DNA from: Acanthosepion pharaonis
Taxonomy: Eukaryota; Mollusca; Cephalopoda; Sepiida; Sepiidae
Assembly: GCA_903632075.3 (NCBI GenBank)
Contig: CAHIKZ030000813.1
Span: forward strand, 177,001-241,000
DNA length: 64,000 bases
Direction of reading: 5' to 3'
Numbering within the stretch: the stretch's first letter is position 1; the number at the start of each line of letters is the position of its first letter. Of this stretch, positions 48,719 through 60,945 are shown piece by piece. The translations under genes and the position numbers were made by a program. The notes beneath the pieces were generated by a model. That model saw nothing but the letters and a program-made list of their open reading frames with translations. It was not told where the DNA came from and did not search any database.

Positions 48719-48720
48719 CA
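48395..48720. repeat. Paralogue of the 31.65-kb MITE half, ending in (TA)n
   Basis: Shares ATAAATGTTGGTAC, CCACCATTGCTCA or its variant, TTTTAACCTG, CTCTTATCTGAAAACC and GCTGTTACACC with 31.65-31.98 kb, in the same orientation. It is followed by (TA)n at 48669-48717. Confidence 0.75.
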
Positions 48721-49850
48721 TTTGCCTGGGTGTGTAGCTTTTCAGCTCAGACGAGAGGCCAGGTTCGTTCCCAGAGTTCACCTTGTTTTAGTTGTTATAG
48801 ACAAGCGTATGGTTGCAAGAAAGAAATACGACAACAGCAGAAATAGATTTACGTGATTTATTTCAATAGGAACGTGTGGTTTTGGGACAGCTACCTTGTG
48901 GTATAGTTCATAAGCCGGCTGCCGATCTGGGTTGATCACTCATAGTAGTTCTCATTGGTTGGCGTGGTGCTCCTCCTGCTGACTGCTGCTGACTGACCGT
49001 GACAGGTCTCTTCCCTGGCCTTCTGTTGACTGCCAGTACTTCCCTGTGTGACCCCTTTTATGGCGTTTTTTATGGCTTAACAGGCTCGAAAAACGACGCG
49101 AGTATAATTAGGAGGGAAGCATTTTTATTGGTCGAAAAATAGAAACACTTTAAAATATTATTTTATTTTTCGACCGGAACTCGTCCGTCGGGCCTATGCG
49201 CAAATGACGATAATGGTCATTTTGTGACGGTGCCTTGTCCAGTTCACATCCGGCTCTCGCTCTTGAGTATGTTAGTTTATTTGCCTGCAAATCAGCTGAG
49301 ATATGTCTTATTTTATTTTATAACATAGTCGAACAAGATAATTCTTTTGGAGGTAGGGTGGAACCGTTTCACCCACTCCCCAAATGAGATGAAATTTTAT
49401 TCAGTTGCAACCTTCTCGTAAGGGCCGGTTGTAGGTGAGCGAGAAAAACTAAGGCAAGGAAAGGTGGCAAACGATCTAACCAATGTGTCACTTCTTTTCG
49501 CGTGGCGGGTGAATGCTCCTTTGGCTTAGGCTGCCTAGTACACTGGGGAAGAAGACTTCTATCTCCTGTCAGTTTTGGTCTAAAAAAGTAATTCACCAAG
49601 AACCCAGGGTCTGTTGGCCTTGTTTTTAGTCAGCTTCACATAGATTTTTCAGGGTCTGTTGACCTGGTTGTTGGGAGATTCGCTCTATTCAGCTGAACTT
49701 TGTCAAGATGATAATTGTCAAAATGATTTCTGTAACATCCTGCAGATGTGTCCTTAACAAGATATCGTAGTCCACACCTCGAGATTTTTTTTCTCTTGCT
49801 GTAACCATACTTACTGTCTTCTTGTATTGTATTTGTATTCTTGTATCAAC
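48721..49850. other. No gene; moderately GC-rich repeat-like stretch
   Basis: Contains TGCTGACTGCTGCTGACTG-type sequence and an inverted repeat GGTCGAAAAATA/TATTTTTCGACC (49130-49141 and ~49164-49175). It looks like mobile-element sequence (perhaps an LTR), but no termini or proteins are clear. Confidence 0.35.
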
Positions 49851-49943
49851 TTTTATGATCATATTGCTTTTGTTCCCCCATTGAACAAACCAGATATGCG
49901 CCCTCCCCTAGAAACTGTAATTAAAGTCTAATCGGCATTGATA

Positions 49944-50908
49944 CGGTATAAAGAATGCATCCGAACAATTACCATGAAAGTATTTAGACAAAAAGTACAG
50001 GGAGGTTTTCTTATTTGACTTGTATAAAAATGATCTGTCCACATATTTGAATGTTATATATTTGCGTGTTTATTTTAGATCGAGCCTTTCTTAAATTTCT
50101 TTTTAATGGAGTTCACCCCATGCAAGGCAATAAAGCCACTATATCGCACCCGGCCGGAAGTTACTGCCGGCTACTCAAACGTCTGAAAGCGTCACCGCGG
50201 AAAACAGAACGAATGCCGTTAATTTCCGGTGACTCAGCGTTTTTCAGAGAACGATACACAAAAAGCAAAACTCCTAACTAAAAATAATGACCAGAAACTA
50301 CTTTATATACACATGGTGTCCAAATGAAACCCATGTCTACAGTTAAAATGCGGAAGGTAATTTTTAGTCATCAACCAAAAGACATAGCCAACCGGCAACG
50401 ATGCTAACCGCAGCCGACATAAACACGGTATAAAGAATGCATCCGAACAATTACCATGAAAGTATTTAGACAAAAAGTACAGGGAGGTTTTCTTATTTGA
50501 CTTGTATAAAAATGATCTGTCCACATATTTGAATGTTATATATTTGCGTGTTTATTTTAGATCGAGCCTTTCTTAAATTTCTTTTTAATGGAGTTCACCC
50601 CATGCAAGGCAATAAAGCCACTATATCGCACCCGGCCGGAAGTTACTGCCGGCTACTCAAACGTCTGAAAGCGTCACCGCGGAAAACAGAATGAATGCCG
50701 TTAATTTCCGGTGACTCAGCGTTTTTCAGAGAACGATACACAAAAAGCAAAACTCCTAACTAAAAATAATGACCAGAAACTACTTTATATACACATGGTG
50801 TCCAAATGAAACCCATGTCTACAGTTAAAATGCTGAAGGTAATTTTTAGTCATCAACCAAAAGACATAGCCAACCGGCAACGATGCTAACCGCAGCCGAC
50901 ATAAACAC
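49944..50908. repeat. 482-bp tandem duplication
   Basis: The unit starts ACGGTATAAAGAATGC at 49944 and again at 50426. The two copies differ at only one or two substitutions (for example GAACGAATGCC vs GAATGAATGCC), so it is recent. The unit itself mixes a LINE 3' end (GTTCACCCCATGCAAGG) and GC-rich sequence beginning ATCGCACCCGGCC. Confidence 0.9.
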
Positions 50909-51753
50909 AGCCGATTTCTTCCACCAAATAACTCGGCCAACTTGGCCGACTTGGCCCCGGGGTAAAGCGACATGCTCCTCCTCTCACCTTCACCTGGCCG
51001 ACCCTCGTCGCTGACCGCACGAAGCAGCCAACCTCAGCAGCAGCAGCAGCAGCTGGCCGGACCGACCTCAGGAGCAGCAGCAGCTGTCCGAATCAGTTTC
51101 AGCAGCCGAACATTTTATGCGATAGTCCTTTTAAGGACTACTTAAGCCACATGATATGCGATAGTCCTTTTAAGGACTACCTGGCCATGTTATATGCGAT
51201 AGTACTTTTCAGGACTACCTGGCCACATGTTATGCGATATTACTTTTCAGGACTACCTGGCCACGTTATATGTGAGAGTCCTTTTCAGGACTACCTAGCC
51301 TCATTATATGCGATGGTCCTTTTAAGGACTAACTAACCGTCTTACATGCGATAGTCCTTTTAAGGACTACCAAGCTGCGTTCTTACACGACTGTCATTCT
51401 AAGGACGAACAGGCTACCCCAGCACTGTCTATGCAGATCCTCTCTCTTCAAAAACGTCGGCGCGCTTCTTTCCAAAGGGCGAACATCTGGGGATCGACTG
51501 GACCTCGAATACCGCTGTTCCATCTGCCTGCCTCAGATCTGCCGCCTAGAACCCTAACAACGATCCTTCAACTGGCACTCCCTGACTTCACGATCGGACT
51601 ACACCCAACAATTCCTGTACGTACATTTGTCCAGATCGACAAATAAATCCGACGCTTGTTATTCTAAACCCCTGCCATTGTCCCCTCATTGTCTGTTCAC
51701 ACCTTTCTTCGTAAAGCTTGCGGGGGGCGACATCCTCATCGGCCCCGCAACAA
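50626..51753. mobile_element. ~1.13-kb insertion flanked by CTAT, possible solo LTR
   Basis: Compared with the uninterrupted copy at 57.99 kb (inverted), this segment interrupts the LINE-derived sequence between ...GCCACTAT and CTATGACATTG, leaving CTAT on both sides. It has a TATA-like ACTTTATATAC and an AATAAA in the plus orientation, compatible with an LTR. There are no coding domains. The first part is shared with the tandem duplication. Confidence 0.5.
51119..51418. repeat. ~38-bp minisatellite with AAGGACT palindromes
   Basis: Eight units of the type GCGATAGTCCTTTTAAGGAC followed by TACCTGGCCATGTTATAT. Each carries the self-complementary AGTCCTTTTAAGGACT or a variant of it. Confidence 0.9.
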
Positions 51754-53593
51754 CTATGACATTGTGCGTGTTTGGAAGAATTAAGAAGGAGAAACATTAC
51801 CAATGAGTTTCGAACAAAAAGAGTAATCAACAGGACAGTAGATAGCGATTGACATCGCATTTAAATTGTTGAAGATTAACGAGGCTGCAAAGCATGGCGC
51901 CGAGAAAGAGTTCCACAAAAGAGAAGTGTGAGAAAAGAAACTGTTATCGTAAAACTTACGATTGCGCTTAGCCAATAAAACTTTGAACTGATGAGACCGT
52001 GCCGCCAATCTAGTACTGCGTTTAAATTCATAAAGTCGAGCTACCAAAGCAAAAAGTTCATCCGAATAATTACCAAGAAAGTATTTAGAGAAAACTAACA
52101 GGGATGCAACCTTAAGTCGGTGTGAAAGTGGTTGCAACCGAGAGTCCAGATCAGGACCAGTAATATTGCTGATTCTTCTTCAGGGCTTATCATTTCATAC
52201 ATGATGACTAACACGTTTAGAAATGTTTAAATTGCCAATTGTATACAGCCGCTTCCTGTGGTCAATGATTAAAAATGACTGAAAGCAAATAAAACCATAA
52301 GTCTTTGTGAGAATCATCTTTCTTTAAATTTTGTCAACTGGTACTACATTATCAAAACAAAGCACTTTATTAAATATCAGAAACTACATTATTACGACTG
52401 AAATATTCCGGCAAAGGTTTCTGTTTTCTTGCATTTGATGGTGAATTATGATTTGTATAAAATAAATGCTAGCAACCCCAAGAAACAATAATCTAGAATA
52501 GGTGAGCTGGAGCCTAGTTGTGACTCAATCAAGAATGTCATGCTCGATAAAATGACGAGTGGGTACCTAAATCTGATTTTTCGACCCACAGCAACATTCA
52601 CTGGTCCATTGTTAAAAAAAAAACACATAAAAATGATGAATGCATACTTAAAGTTATTCGTGGAGATGATTATCAGCGAGATCTTTGTTAGCTGTACGAA
52701 TTAAGAGCTAGCAAGCATCATACCAATGCATCAGTGTATTACTACTGAAATATTCGGGTAAAGAATTCCTTGAAATCCGAATTTAGATTGTTTCCTTTAC
52801 TTTTTTTTTCGTCTGTATTTATTTCTAGAGATCACATTATTATTAGTATTATTATTTGAGTAAAAATAAAATCCTACATTAAAAAAAAAACAAAAAAACA
52901 AACTATTTTTTCATCGTTTCAGAAGCCTGCGTTGCTTGACACTAAATATTTTGCAAAAAGATGCTCTCTGTCTGAGGCCGTAGAGCTTGGTGGAGAACAC
53001 CCATAATGCTAGAGCGCTAATTAAAAACGAAATCTGTATAAACGAAGAAGTTAATAATTAAATAATATTAATAATCGTTGGTTACGAATTTCTGATTATT
53101 CCCATCTGCTAGGGTGACAACATAATCCCTGTTACAGATTTCTGCTCAGTCACATCTATGTTTCTTTAATACCCACAGAGCCAGATTGTGTTTTATACCG
53201 CATCAATGCAGATTGATCTTTAGTTACAGTTTCCAGGGAAAAGCGCATATCTGGTTTGATCAATGGTCGAACAAAACCAATATGATCAAAAAAGTTGATC
53301 AATGACTTCGTTTCAAATAACGCCGATGAGTTTAAACGTGTATGGCACGAGGAAAATTAAATTTTAAATTGGTTGAATTTTTATTCTATTGTATTTTAAG
53401 GAGACGGCCATTCGAATAAAGGATTTTTTGTATCAACTTAAAGAATTCCTGTTATAACGTAAAATTTTATTAATAAAAAAATAATAATAAATAAATAAAT
53501 AAAAGTGAAGAAATGAACTAAACCCGTTCAAAATTTTAGAAAAAAAAATGGATGTTTTTTTCACATTCTTCGAAAACAATATCTCATGTTCCT
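51754..53593 (-). repeat. Left arm of a ~1.84-kb inverted repeat
   Basis: The inverse of 56176-57991 with high similarity, including the LINE fragment at 51.78-52.14 kb and a distinctive stretch with TTTATACCGCATCAATGCAG. Differences include small indels in A/T runs. Confidence 0.9.
51781..52137 (-). pseudogene. LINE ORF2 C-terminal remnant
   Basis: Reads PLSHRLKVASLLVFSKYF, then LWNSFSAPCFA, the conserved ending of CR1/jockey-like ORF2 proteins (usually HRRKVASLCLFYKYF ... LWNSLP). It has lost the rest of the reverse transcriptase. The frame changes shortly before the natural end. Confidence 0.75.
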
Positions 53594-56175
53594 TTGAGCT
53601 GTAAAAAATACTGTCAGAAATTCAAATACATCAGTGATTTTTCTTTCTCAAGCAAATCTCTAGTTTATAACTAAAATGCAAACGCCTCCACCGTCCTCCC
53701 CCCGCTTCACGCATTCTTCTTCCGGTCTTTTCCCCATTTTTCTTTCTCTCTGTAACTTTTAAACCCCACCATTTATCCCCTGTTCGTTACCCATCCGTTC
53801 TTTTCTCTCTCTCTCTCACTCTCTCTCTCTTTCTCTCTCTGTCTCAATTAACAGATAACGTAGGTATTTCATCACGACTCTTTCCATAGCGCGCGCGCAC
53901 ACACACATGTGCGATTACATAAACTAAAATAAATACCATTCCCATTTAATTACATCCTCATTCGTCACATCTGAAAGCTGCACATTCGTCCGTGCCACAA
54001 TCCATTTCTTCTTCAATAAAACAAAGGGGGGAAAAAAAAGATCCGTAACCAAGATTGTTTTTATTTAAACAAACACGACGATTGTGGTAGTTGGCGTTTG
54101 GCTGGAAAACTAGACTCGAAACAGGAAACAAAGAGAAGGCAAAACAAATGCATTACGCATGCGCGAGTATAAATTCCTTAAAGATAGCATTTATCATGAA
54201 AATACACCAAAATAAACATCTCTACGTAGACGCAGAAATAGATATTATTATTGGCTTAGCCAAAAAAAATGTCTTTCTGTTTGTTTATATGGCATTAGGA
54301 GAACTTAGTTTTAATTAGGTATCTCAACTTTTTCGCTAAAAATACAGCATAGCATGGTGAAAAGAGACCCCAAACTTAATAAAAACAAAGGGAAGACCAA
54401 AGTAATTTTTTTATTATTTTTAAAAATCTTTTACTCCGCTCTAACAAATTCTGAATTTTGGTTATTTTTTTTTTATGCGTCAGCGATGTAACGGAGCTGA
54501 CTTCTTTTTCCTGTAAAATACACATTGATTTGCAAATTCTTGCAAAATCAAATAATTGACGGGATTTAATAAAAATTTCATGGCTTATTATTCACAAATG
54601 AATGAATTGATTTTTTAAATTATTATTTTTAGAAAATCTTGGTAAAAATATTTTTTTACATCTGTTACCCTCTCCACATTTTAAATTCCATCCTTCAAAT
54701 TTGTTTTATTAGTTAAACGCAGGACTCCTTGGAGAATGTAAATCATCCATTTTTTTTTCAAACAGTTACTCAATTCCCGAAAATAGGCTCTGAATCGTAA
54801 AATAAAACTGCAATAAAACTATGACATTATTTAATTAGATAAGCTTATAATTGCTTTTATGAATAAAATATATTAAAGACTTTATAGTTTGAAGAAGTTT
54901 CGATGATTAATGAATTTTTACAAGAATTGTTTTCATTTTTCACCCGTCATTTTCTTAAATTATGTTTTAACAGATAAAGTCTCCGTAGAACAACAATAAA
55001 AATTACACCACCTTCAGAAGCACTTATAAGTGATTTACGAGTGGTGACAAGCACGTAATAACCGCTACTGTTTGTTTTAAAAAATTCATTTTGCTGTTAT
55101 TTTCAACATTAAGTAAAATAATATTTGTTTCAAATCAGATTAAGTATACATTAAATTTATTCCTCAAATAAAATTTCACAAGAGAATATTTTATTTTTGG
55201 AAGATTTTTAAAGCCAAGAATTAATATTTGTTTACAAATGTGTCAAAATGGCCGATTTTAAATGATTTTACTGAAAACAACAACAACAACAAAATATCGG
55301 TTACAATCACTATAATTTCTATTTGAAATACATCAGAGTATTTTGCTTAATGGAAAAAGTAAATTTAATCATTTAGCTTTCAATTAAAGCTAAAAAGAAA
55401 GCTTCAAGTATCCTTCTTTTTTATTTTTAAAAATTAATTTTAAAACTTAGGTATCGAAAAAGGTGAAGGTACATAATTTTAACTACAAAAAGATTGCTTT
55501 TAATTTTACTGTGATAGCTGTTTTAACAGTTGTATATATTTTTTAATACAATCAAAATTGGTGTATTTTTTAATTCTAAAATTAAAAATAGAAGGAAAAT
55601 AATCTAATATGTTCAGCATATTATGCCTTTTTATTTTAAGCGTGTTCAAAAAAGTGACCCATATGCAAAACTGATTATGGAGACGATTCTGCGAAAAATC
55701 AAACGTGTCAAAAATGACGGGTTATCAACCGACTGTCCCACTAGGCTTTTCTGGTGAAGAGAATGGTTAGATAGTTAGGGTTATAAACATGACCTGTCAA
55801 AAAGTGAATGGACCATCTTGTAGGGTCAAAGTTTATCTAGGACAATCGGCTTTATAGTTATAGATGCAGCCAGTGCAGTACGGACACGGCATCGCTGGAA
55901 GGGAGGTTTCTTAGACTGATGTAAACGGTCGCGGCGGAGGGTTTCTTAGCTGGAATCAGCTATGTGTGTTCGTGACCAAAGCAAGCCTTTAAGTTAGAAG
56001 GCATCCGCTGTGGTTTTACCTGCAGAGGGATGGGTTCCCTTAACAATGGATCCCCTAGCACGATGGGCTGTAATGATGAAGTTGTCGTGAAAATAGTAAC
56101 AGGAGGCAGCGGGACAAAAAGGTGTTTTTCATTCATAAAATTTTACGTTAGAACAGGAATTCTTTAACTTTAAGT
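53594..56175. other. Spacer of the large inverted repeat; no gene recognised
   Basis: A/T-rich with homopolymers and a (CT)n/(GC)n/(CA)n patch at 53.79-53.92 kb. 55.65-56.1 kb is more GC-rich (GGTCGCGGCGGAGGG), with no frame or family I recognise. Confidence 0.5.
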
Positions 56176-57991
56176 AAGGAACATGATATATTGTTATCAA
56201 AGAATGTGAAAAATACTCATTTTTTTCTTGAATTTTGAACGGGTTTAGTTCATTTCTTCACTTTTATTCATTTATTATTTTTATTGATAAAATTTTACGT
56301 TATAACAGGGATTCTTTAAGTTGATACAAAAAAAATCCTTTATTCGAATGGCAGTCTCCTTAAAATACAATAGAATAAAAATTCAACCAATTTAAAATTT
56401 AATTTTCCTCGTGCAATACACGTTTAAACGCATCGGCGTTATTTAAAACGAAGTCATTGATGAACTTTTTTTGATCATATTGGTTTTGTTCGACCATTGA
56501 TCAAACCAGATATGCGCTTTTCCCTGGAAACTGTAACTAAAGATCAATCTGCATTGATGCGGTATAAAACACAATCTGGCTCTGTGGGTATTAACGAAAC
56601 ACAGATGTGACTGAGCAGAAATCTGTAACAGGGATTATTTTGTCACCCTAGCAGATGGGAATAATCAGAAATTCGTAACCAACGATTATTAATATTATTA
56701 ACTTCTTCGTTTATACAGATTTCGTTTTTAATCAGCGGTCTAGCATCCATGAAGCTCTACGGCCTCAGACAGAGAGCATCTTTTTGCAAAATATTTAGTG
56801 TCAAGCAACGCAGGCTTCTGAAACGATGAGAAAATAGGCTTTCTTTAATGTAGGACTTTATTTTTATTCAAATAATAATACTAATAATAATGTGATCTCT
56901 AAAAATAAATACAGGCGCAAAAAAAAAAAAAAAAATAAAATAAAGGAAACAATCTAAATTCAAATTTCAAGGAATCCTTTACCCGAATATTTCAGTAGTA
57001 ATACACTGATGCATTGGTATGATGCTTGCTAGCTCTTAATTCGTACAGCTAACAAAGATCTCGCTGATAATCATCTCCGCGAATAACATTAAGTATGCAT
57101 TCATCATTTTTATGTGTTTTTTTTAACAATGGACCAGTGAATGTTACTGTGGGTCGAAAAATCAGATTTAGGTACCCACTCGTCATTTTATCGAGCATGA
57201 CATTCTTGATTGAGTCACAACTAGGCTCCAGCTCACCTATTCTAGATTATTGTTTCTTGGGGTTGCTAGCATTTATTTTATGCAAATCATAATTCACCAT
57301 CAAATGCAAGAAAACAGAAACCTTTGCCGGAATATTTCAGTCGTAATGATGTAGTTTCTGATATTTAATAAAGTGCTTTGTTTTGATAATGTAGTACCAG
57401 TTGACAAAATTTAAAGAAAGATGATTCTCACAAAGACTTATGGTTTTATTTGCTTTCAGTCATTTTTAATCATTGACCAGAGGAAACGGCTGTATACAAT
57501 TGGCAGTTTAAACATTTCTAAACGTGTTAGTCATCATGCATGAAATGATAAGCCCTGAAGAAGAATCAGCAATATTACTGGTCCTGATCTGGACTCTCGG
57601 TTGCAACCACTTTCACACCGACTTAAGGTTGCCTCCCTGTGCCTTTTCTCTAAATACTTTTATGGTAATTATTCGGATGAACTTTTTGCTATGGTAGCTC
57701 GACTTTATGAATTTAAACGCAGTACTAGATTGGCGGCTCGGTCTCATCAGTTCAAAGTTTTATTGGCTAAGCGCAATCGTAAGTTTTACGATAACAGTTT
57801 CTTTTCTCACACTTCTCTTTTGTGGAACTCTTTCTCGGCGCCATGCTTTGCAGCCTCGTTAATCTTCAACAATTTAAATGCGATGTCAATCGCTATCTAC
57901 TGTCCTGCTGATTACTCTCATTCTGATCGTTCTCTCTCATTAGTAATGTTTCTCTTTCCTAATTCTTCCACACACGCACAATGTCATAGTG
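56176..57991 (+). repeat. Right arm of the ~1.84-kb inverted repeat
   Basis: The inverse of 51754-53593. It continues to 58.11 kb into sequence homologous to 50.50-50.63 kb, showing that the left copy was split by an insertion. Confidence 0.9.
57601..57990 (+). pseudogene. LINE ORF2 C-terminal remnant (second copy)
   Basis: The best preserved of the three copies: PLSHRLKVASLCLFSKYFYG, RLAARSHQFKVLLAK and LWNSFSAPCFAAS. A frame change before NLQQFKCDVNRYL puts the natural end in another frame. Its 3' flank (CTTGCATGGGGTGAAC) is shared with the 50-kb and 60.9-kb LINE ends. Confidence 0.78.
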
Positions 57992-58279
57992 GCTTTATTA
58001 CCTTGCATGGGGTGAACATGATTAAAAAGAAACTTAAGAAATGCTCGATCTAAAATAAACATGCAAATATATAGCAGACAAATATGTGGACAGATCATTT
58101 TCATACAAGTCAAACACAGGCACATATACTAATATTAAATCGTTTTCTGAGACTTATCAACCCTTTGCAGGTTATTTAAAGCCAGAAAATATTTTCAGAT
58201 TGTAACATGTTTTTGAAATAATAACGATTTAGTGATAAAAATGAAATTGGAACTTGGCTCTCCGATTAACAATCTCGAG

Positions 58280-58397
58280 CACATCCAGCACCTGGTATTC
58301 TCAAGAGGTCACCGATCTAGCTACTGATCAGGCTCGACGTTGCTTAACTTCGATGATCGTGCGGGAACCGTTGTTTTAACGTGATGTGACCGTAAGC
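58280..58397 (-). pseudogene. 5S rRNA-like sequence, full length but diverged
   Basis: On the minus strand it starts GGCTTACGGTCACATCACGT, keeps the box A region AAGTTAAGCAACGTCGAGCC and ends GAATACCAGGTGCTG. The span is ~118 bases, as expected for 5S rRNA. Substitutions are scattered along it, and no T-run terminator follows. It is either a 5S pseudogene or the head of a 5S-derived SINE. Confidence 0.8.
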
Positions 58398-58399
58398 CA

Positions 58400-58600
58400 A
58401 ACACACGCACACATATACACACACTGAGACAATCACAAATATATGCACGCAGATGCGAACACTGACCGTTCACATACAAGTCAAACACACACACACACAC
58501 AAACATGAACACACATACACAAACATGAACACACATATGCACACTAAAAGAATCGCATAAACACACACACTGGCATGTGTATAAACACACAAAAATGCGC
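58400..58600. repeat. Degenerate (CA)-rich tract
   Basis: ACACACAAAC- and CATACACA-type low-complexity sequence. Confidence 0.85.
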
Positions 58601-59370
58601 AGCCATTTTTCTTCGATGAAACCATATCAACTCTTATTTCGACTCCTTCCTTTTCTAGCTCACAGACTCGCACCGTTTTAACATTGTTTTCGCTCTGGTA
58701 GCAATCCTTTATTTACTCGAAATGCACTGACGCCACCCCTACCCCTGTTAATAAGAACGAAATCTATCCGTACCATCTGCCTATCTTAGATCCGCCCAAT
58801 TGTAAGAAGCCCCTCTTTTAAGGGCGGGGCCTGCATAATTAACCTAAAAATGCACCATTGACAAATTTAAACTGCATCTCCCGGTTCAATCACTTTTGAG
58901 TGTTAGCCCTTCTCCCTAACACAATAACACTTAGTTTATTTTGGACAAGAATGACAGATACTCCCAGTGGGGGCCGAAAGGCCTTGAACATTGAGCCGTG
59001 GGAGATGGACATCACGGCGCTCCATAGTAGCGGAAGTATTGGTCATTAATTCGGGAGCTTGCCATTAGATAACGCTTATGCAAGGGCCCCGTAAATCCTG
59101 CGGGAAAAAGAAAAACAAACAAATAACGATGACGACAGCGTCAATAGTGGGGACCAACTGTGTAACATGAGAAAGAGTGACTCAAGAATACAAATAATAA
59201 TAAAGATGATATTTACGATGAACATAATAAAAAAAAGTAAAGAAAGAAAAAAAAGGAACAAAAAAATTAGAAAATATATTAGCGTCAAAGGGTAATACCG
59301 AATAAAATGAAATAGAAAATATTCCGAGAAATCTCCCTCCTGCCTAAAAACCTGCAGCAACTACAAAAAA
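58601..59370. other. No gene recognised
   Basis: Ordinary A/T-rich sequence with a GC-richer patch at ~58.7-58.9 kb. Nothing to annotate. Confidence 0.5.
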
Positions 59371-59379
59371 ATTATATAA

Positions 59380-60365
59380 TATTTATTATACTTCATATAA
59401 TATCACAACTATCCCATAATATATGTTATATTCCCCATAATATCACATCTATCCCATAATATCTATCATACTTCCCATAATATCACAACTATCCCATAAT
59501 AACTATTATATTTCCCATATCACAACTATTCCATAATATTGGCTATATGGGCGCTTCGATTTTGAGTAGTGGTTGGCAAGCTTGTCTAGCTACATTAGTT
59601 ACGATTGAATAGTGATTTTAATCCTCACTGAGCGCTCCAGACTTTCGGCCTTGTGCTGTGTCTAAGCTACGCCTAGAAAATAATTTTGAGCACTTCGACG
59701 CGGTTCAATGGTGTGCAAACTTGTCTCGCGAGATCAATTACGACTGAGTACCGAGTTCGATCTTCATTGGGTGCACAATATTTCTGGCCATGAATGACAT
59801 CTAAGATGCGCTTAGAAATTTTCCATAATATTTGTTATATTTCCCATAATATCACAACTATCCCATAATATCTATTATATTTCCCATAATATCTCAACTA
59901 TCCCATAATATCTATTATATTTCCCATAATATCTCAACTATTCCTTCGCATCTGTTATATAGGACTCTTCTAGCGTGGTGTAATGGTTAGCGAACTTGTC
60001 TATTCTACATCAATTATGAGAGAGTTCGATCTTCATTGGGTGCTCCACACTTACGGTCTTGTGCCAAACCTAATTTAAGCTTAGAAAATCATTTTGAGCA
60101 TATCGACGTAGTGTAATGGTTAGCAATCTTGTCTCGCTCCATCATTTAGTCACTGGATGCTACATTCTTTCTGTCTGGTGTCACATCTAAGTAACGCTTA
60201 GAAAATCAATGTCGCTAGATCAATTGCGACCGAATAGTGAGTTCGATCCCCCTTGGGTGCTTTTATTTCCGACTACGCTAAGAAATTCGCCATAATAATA
60301 TAATATAATATATTATGGGGTATTATGTTATAATATCCCAACTATCCCATAATATTTTTTGTTCC
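59380..60365. repeat. CCATAATAT minisatellite interspersed with SINE heads
   Basis: The unit CCCATAATATCACAACTATC and variants is repeated at 59.38-59.54, 59.82-59.95 and 60.28-60.36 kb. Blocks are separated by the tRNA-like units. Confidence 0.85.
59555..60290 (+). mobile_element. Cluster of about five tRNA-derived SINE heads
   Basis: The clearest unit has TGGTGTAATGGTTAGC (59976-59991), identical to the D-arm region of tRNA-Gln, and a box B-like GAGTTCGATCTTC further on. Related units lie at ~59.56, 59.69, 60.10 and 60.20 kb. Most end in a CTTAGAAAAT or CTAGAAAAT-like sequence that leads into the next head. These are RNA polymerase III-type SINE units arranged nearly in tandem, not functional tRNAs. 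Confidence 0.7.
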
Positions 60366-60639
60366 TTTATATTCATTTACATATCGCATTCCTTCAGGAC
60401 TTAGACGATCATGGCTCTTCAGTAATGTTCATCCTATGTCACGTGTATACTCAAGTATAGTACGGTTTTTTTTATGATAATTTTTTTTTTAATTAAAAAA
60501 ATAAGGGGTAGCATTATAGACAGGTATTTTGAAGAAGTTAAAAATCACGCATTTTCGGTGACTGGTTGCACTATACACAGGTAATTTTTTCTGGGGGAAT
60601 TAAGATACATGCCAGAAAATACAGGGGTCACTCTATACA

Positions 60640-60945
60640 AGAGGTCGGCATCTAAGTTCCCTCCTTTTACTGTTGAATTAGGTAAATGTAAGCGCCACTT
60701 CTACTCCAAGAGTTTCTTTTCTCGCAACTCCAACCTGTGGAACTCCCTCCCGTTTCTTTGCTTCTCTGATAACTACTATCTTCAAATATTTAAATGCGAG
60801 CATCAAGTGCCATCTTCTACCTTCGTGAATCCCATTCAGCTTTTATCCTCGCCCCCACCATTATACCTAGTCTTTTCTCTCACCTTCACTATCTGTAAAT
60901 CCCTGCGTAGCAGTGGAATTTCCGCCTTGCTTGGGGTGAAATAAT
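60640..60945 (+). pseudogene. LINE ORF2 C-terminal remnant (third copy)
   Basis: Contains SKSFFSRNSNLWNSLPFLCF and YLQIFKCEH, the usual LINE ending in a diverged form. The following TTGGGGTGAAATAATAAAG resembles the LINE 3' end at 57.99 kb. Different subfamily from the 51.8/57.6-kb copies. Confidence 0.6.

Noticed and set aside
54091..54318. 75-codon plus-strand frame in the inverted-repeat spacer
   Set aside because: No similarity to a known family that I can recognise, A/T-rich and short; expected by chance.
58321..58590. Cys/Val-rich minus-strand frame
   Set aside because: It reads through the 5S-like sequence and a CA-rich tract; the Cys-Val pattern comes from the dinucleotide repeat.
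59976..60060. Functional tRNA-Gln gene
   Set aside because: Only the D-arm region and a box B-like segment match; the anticodon arm and acceptor pairing are not recognisable.
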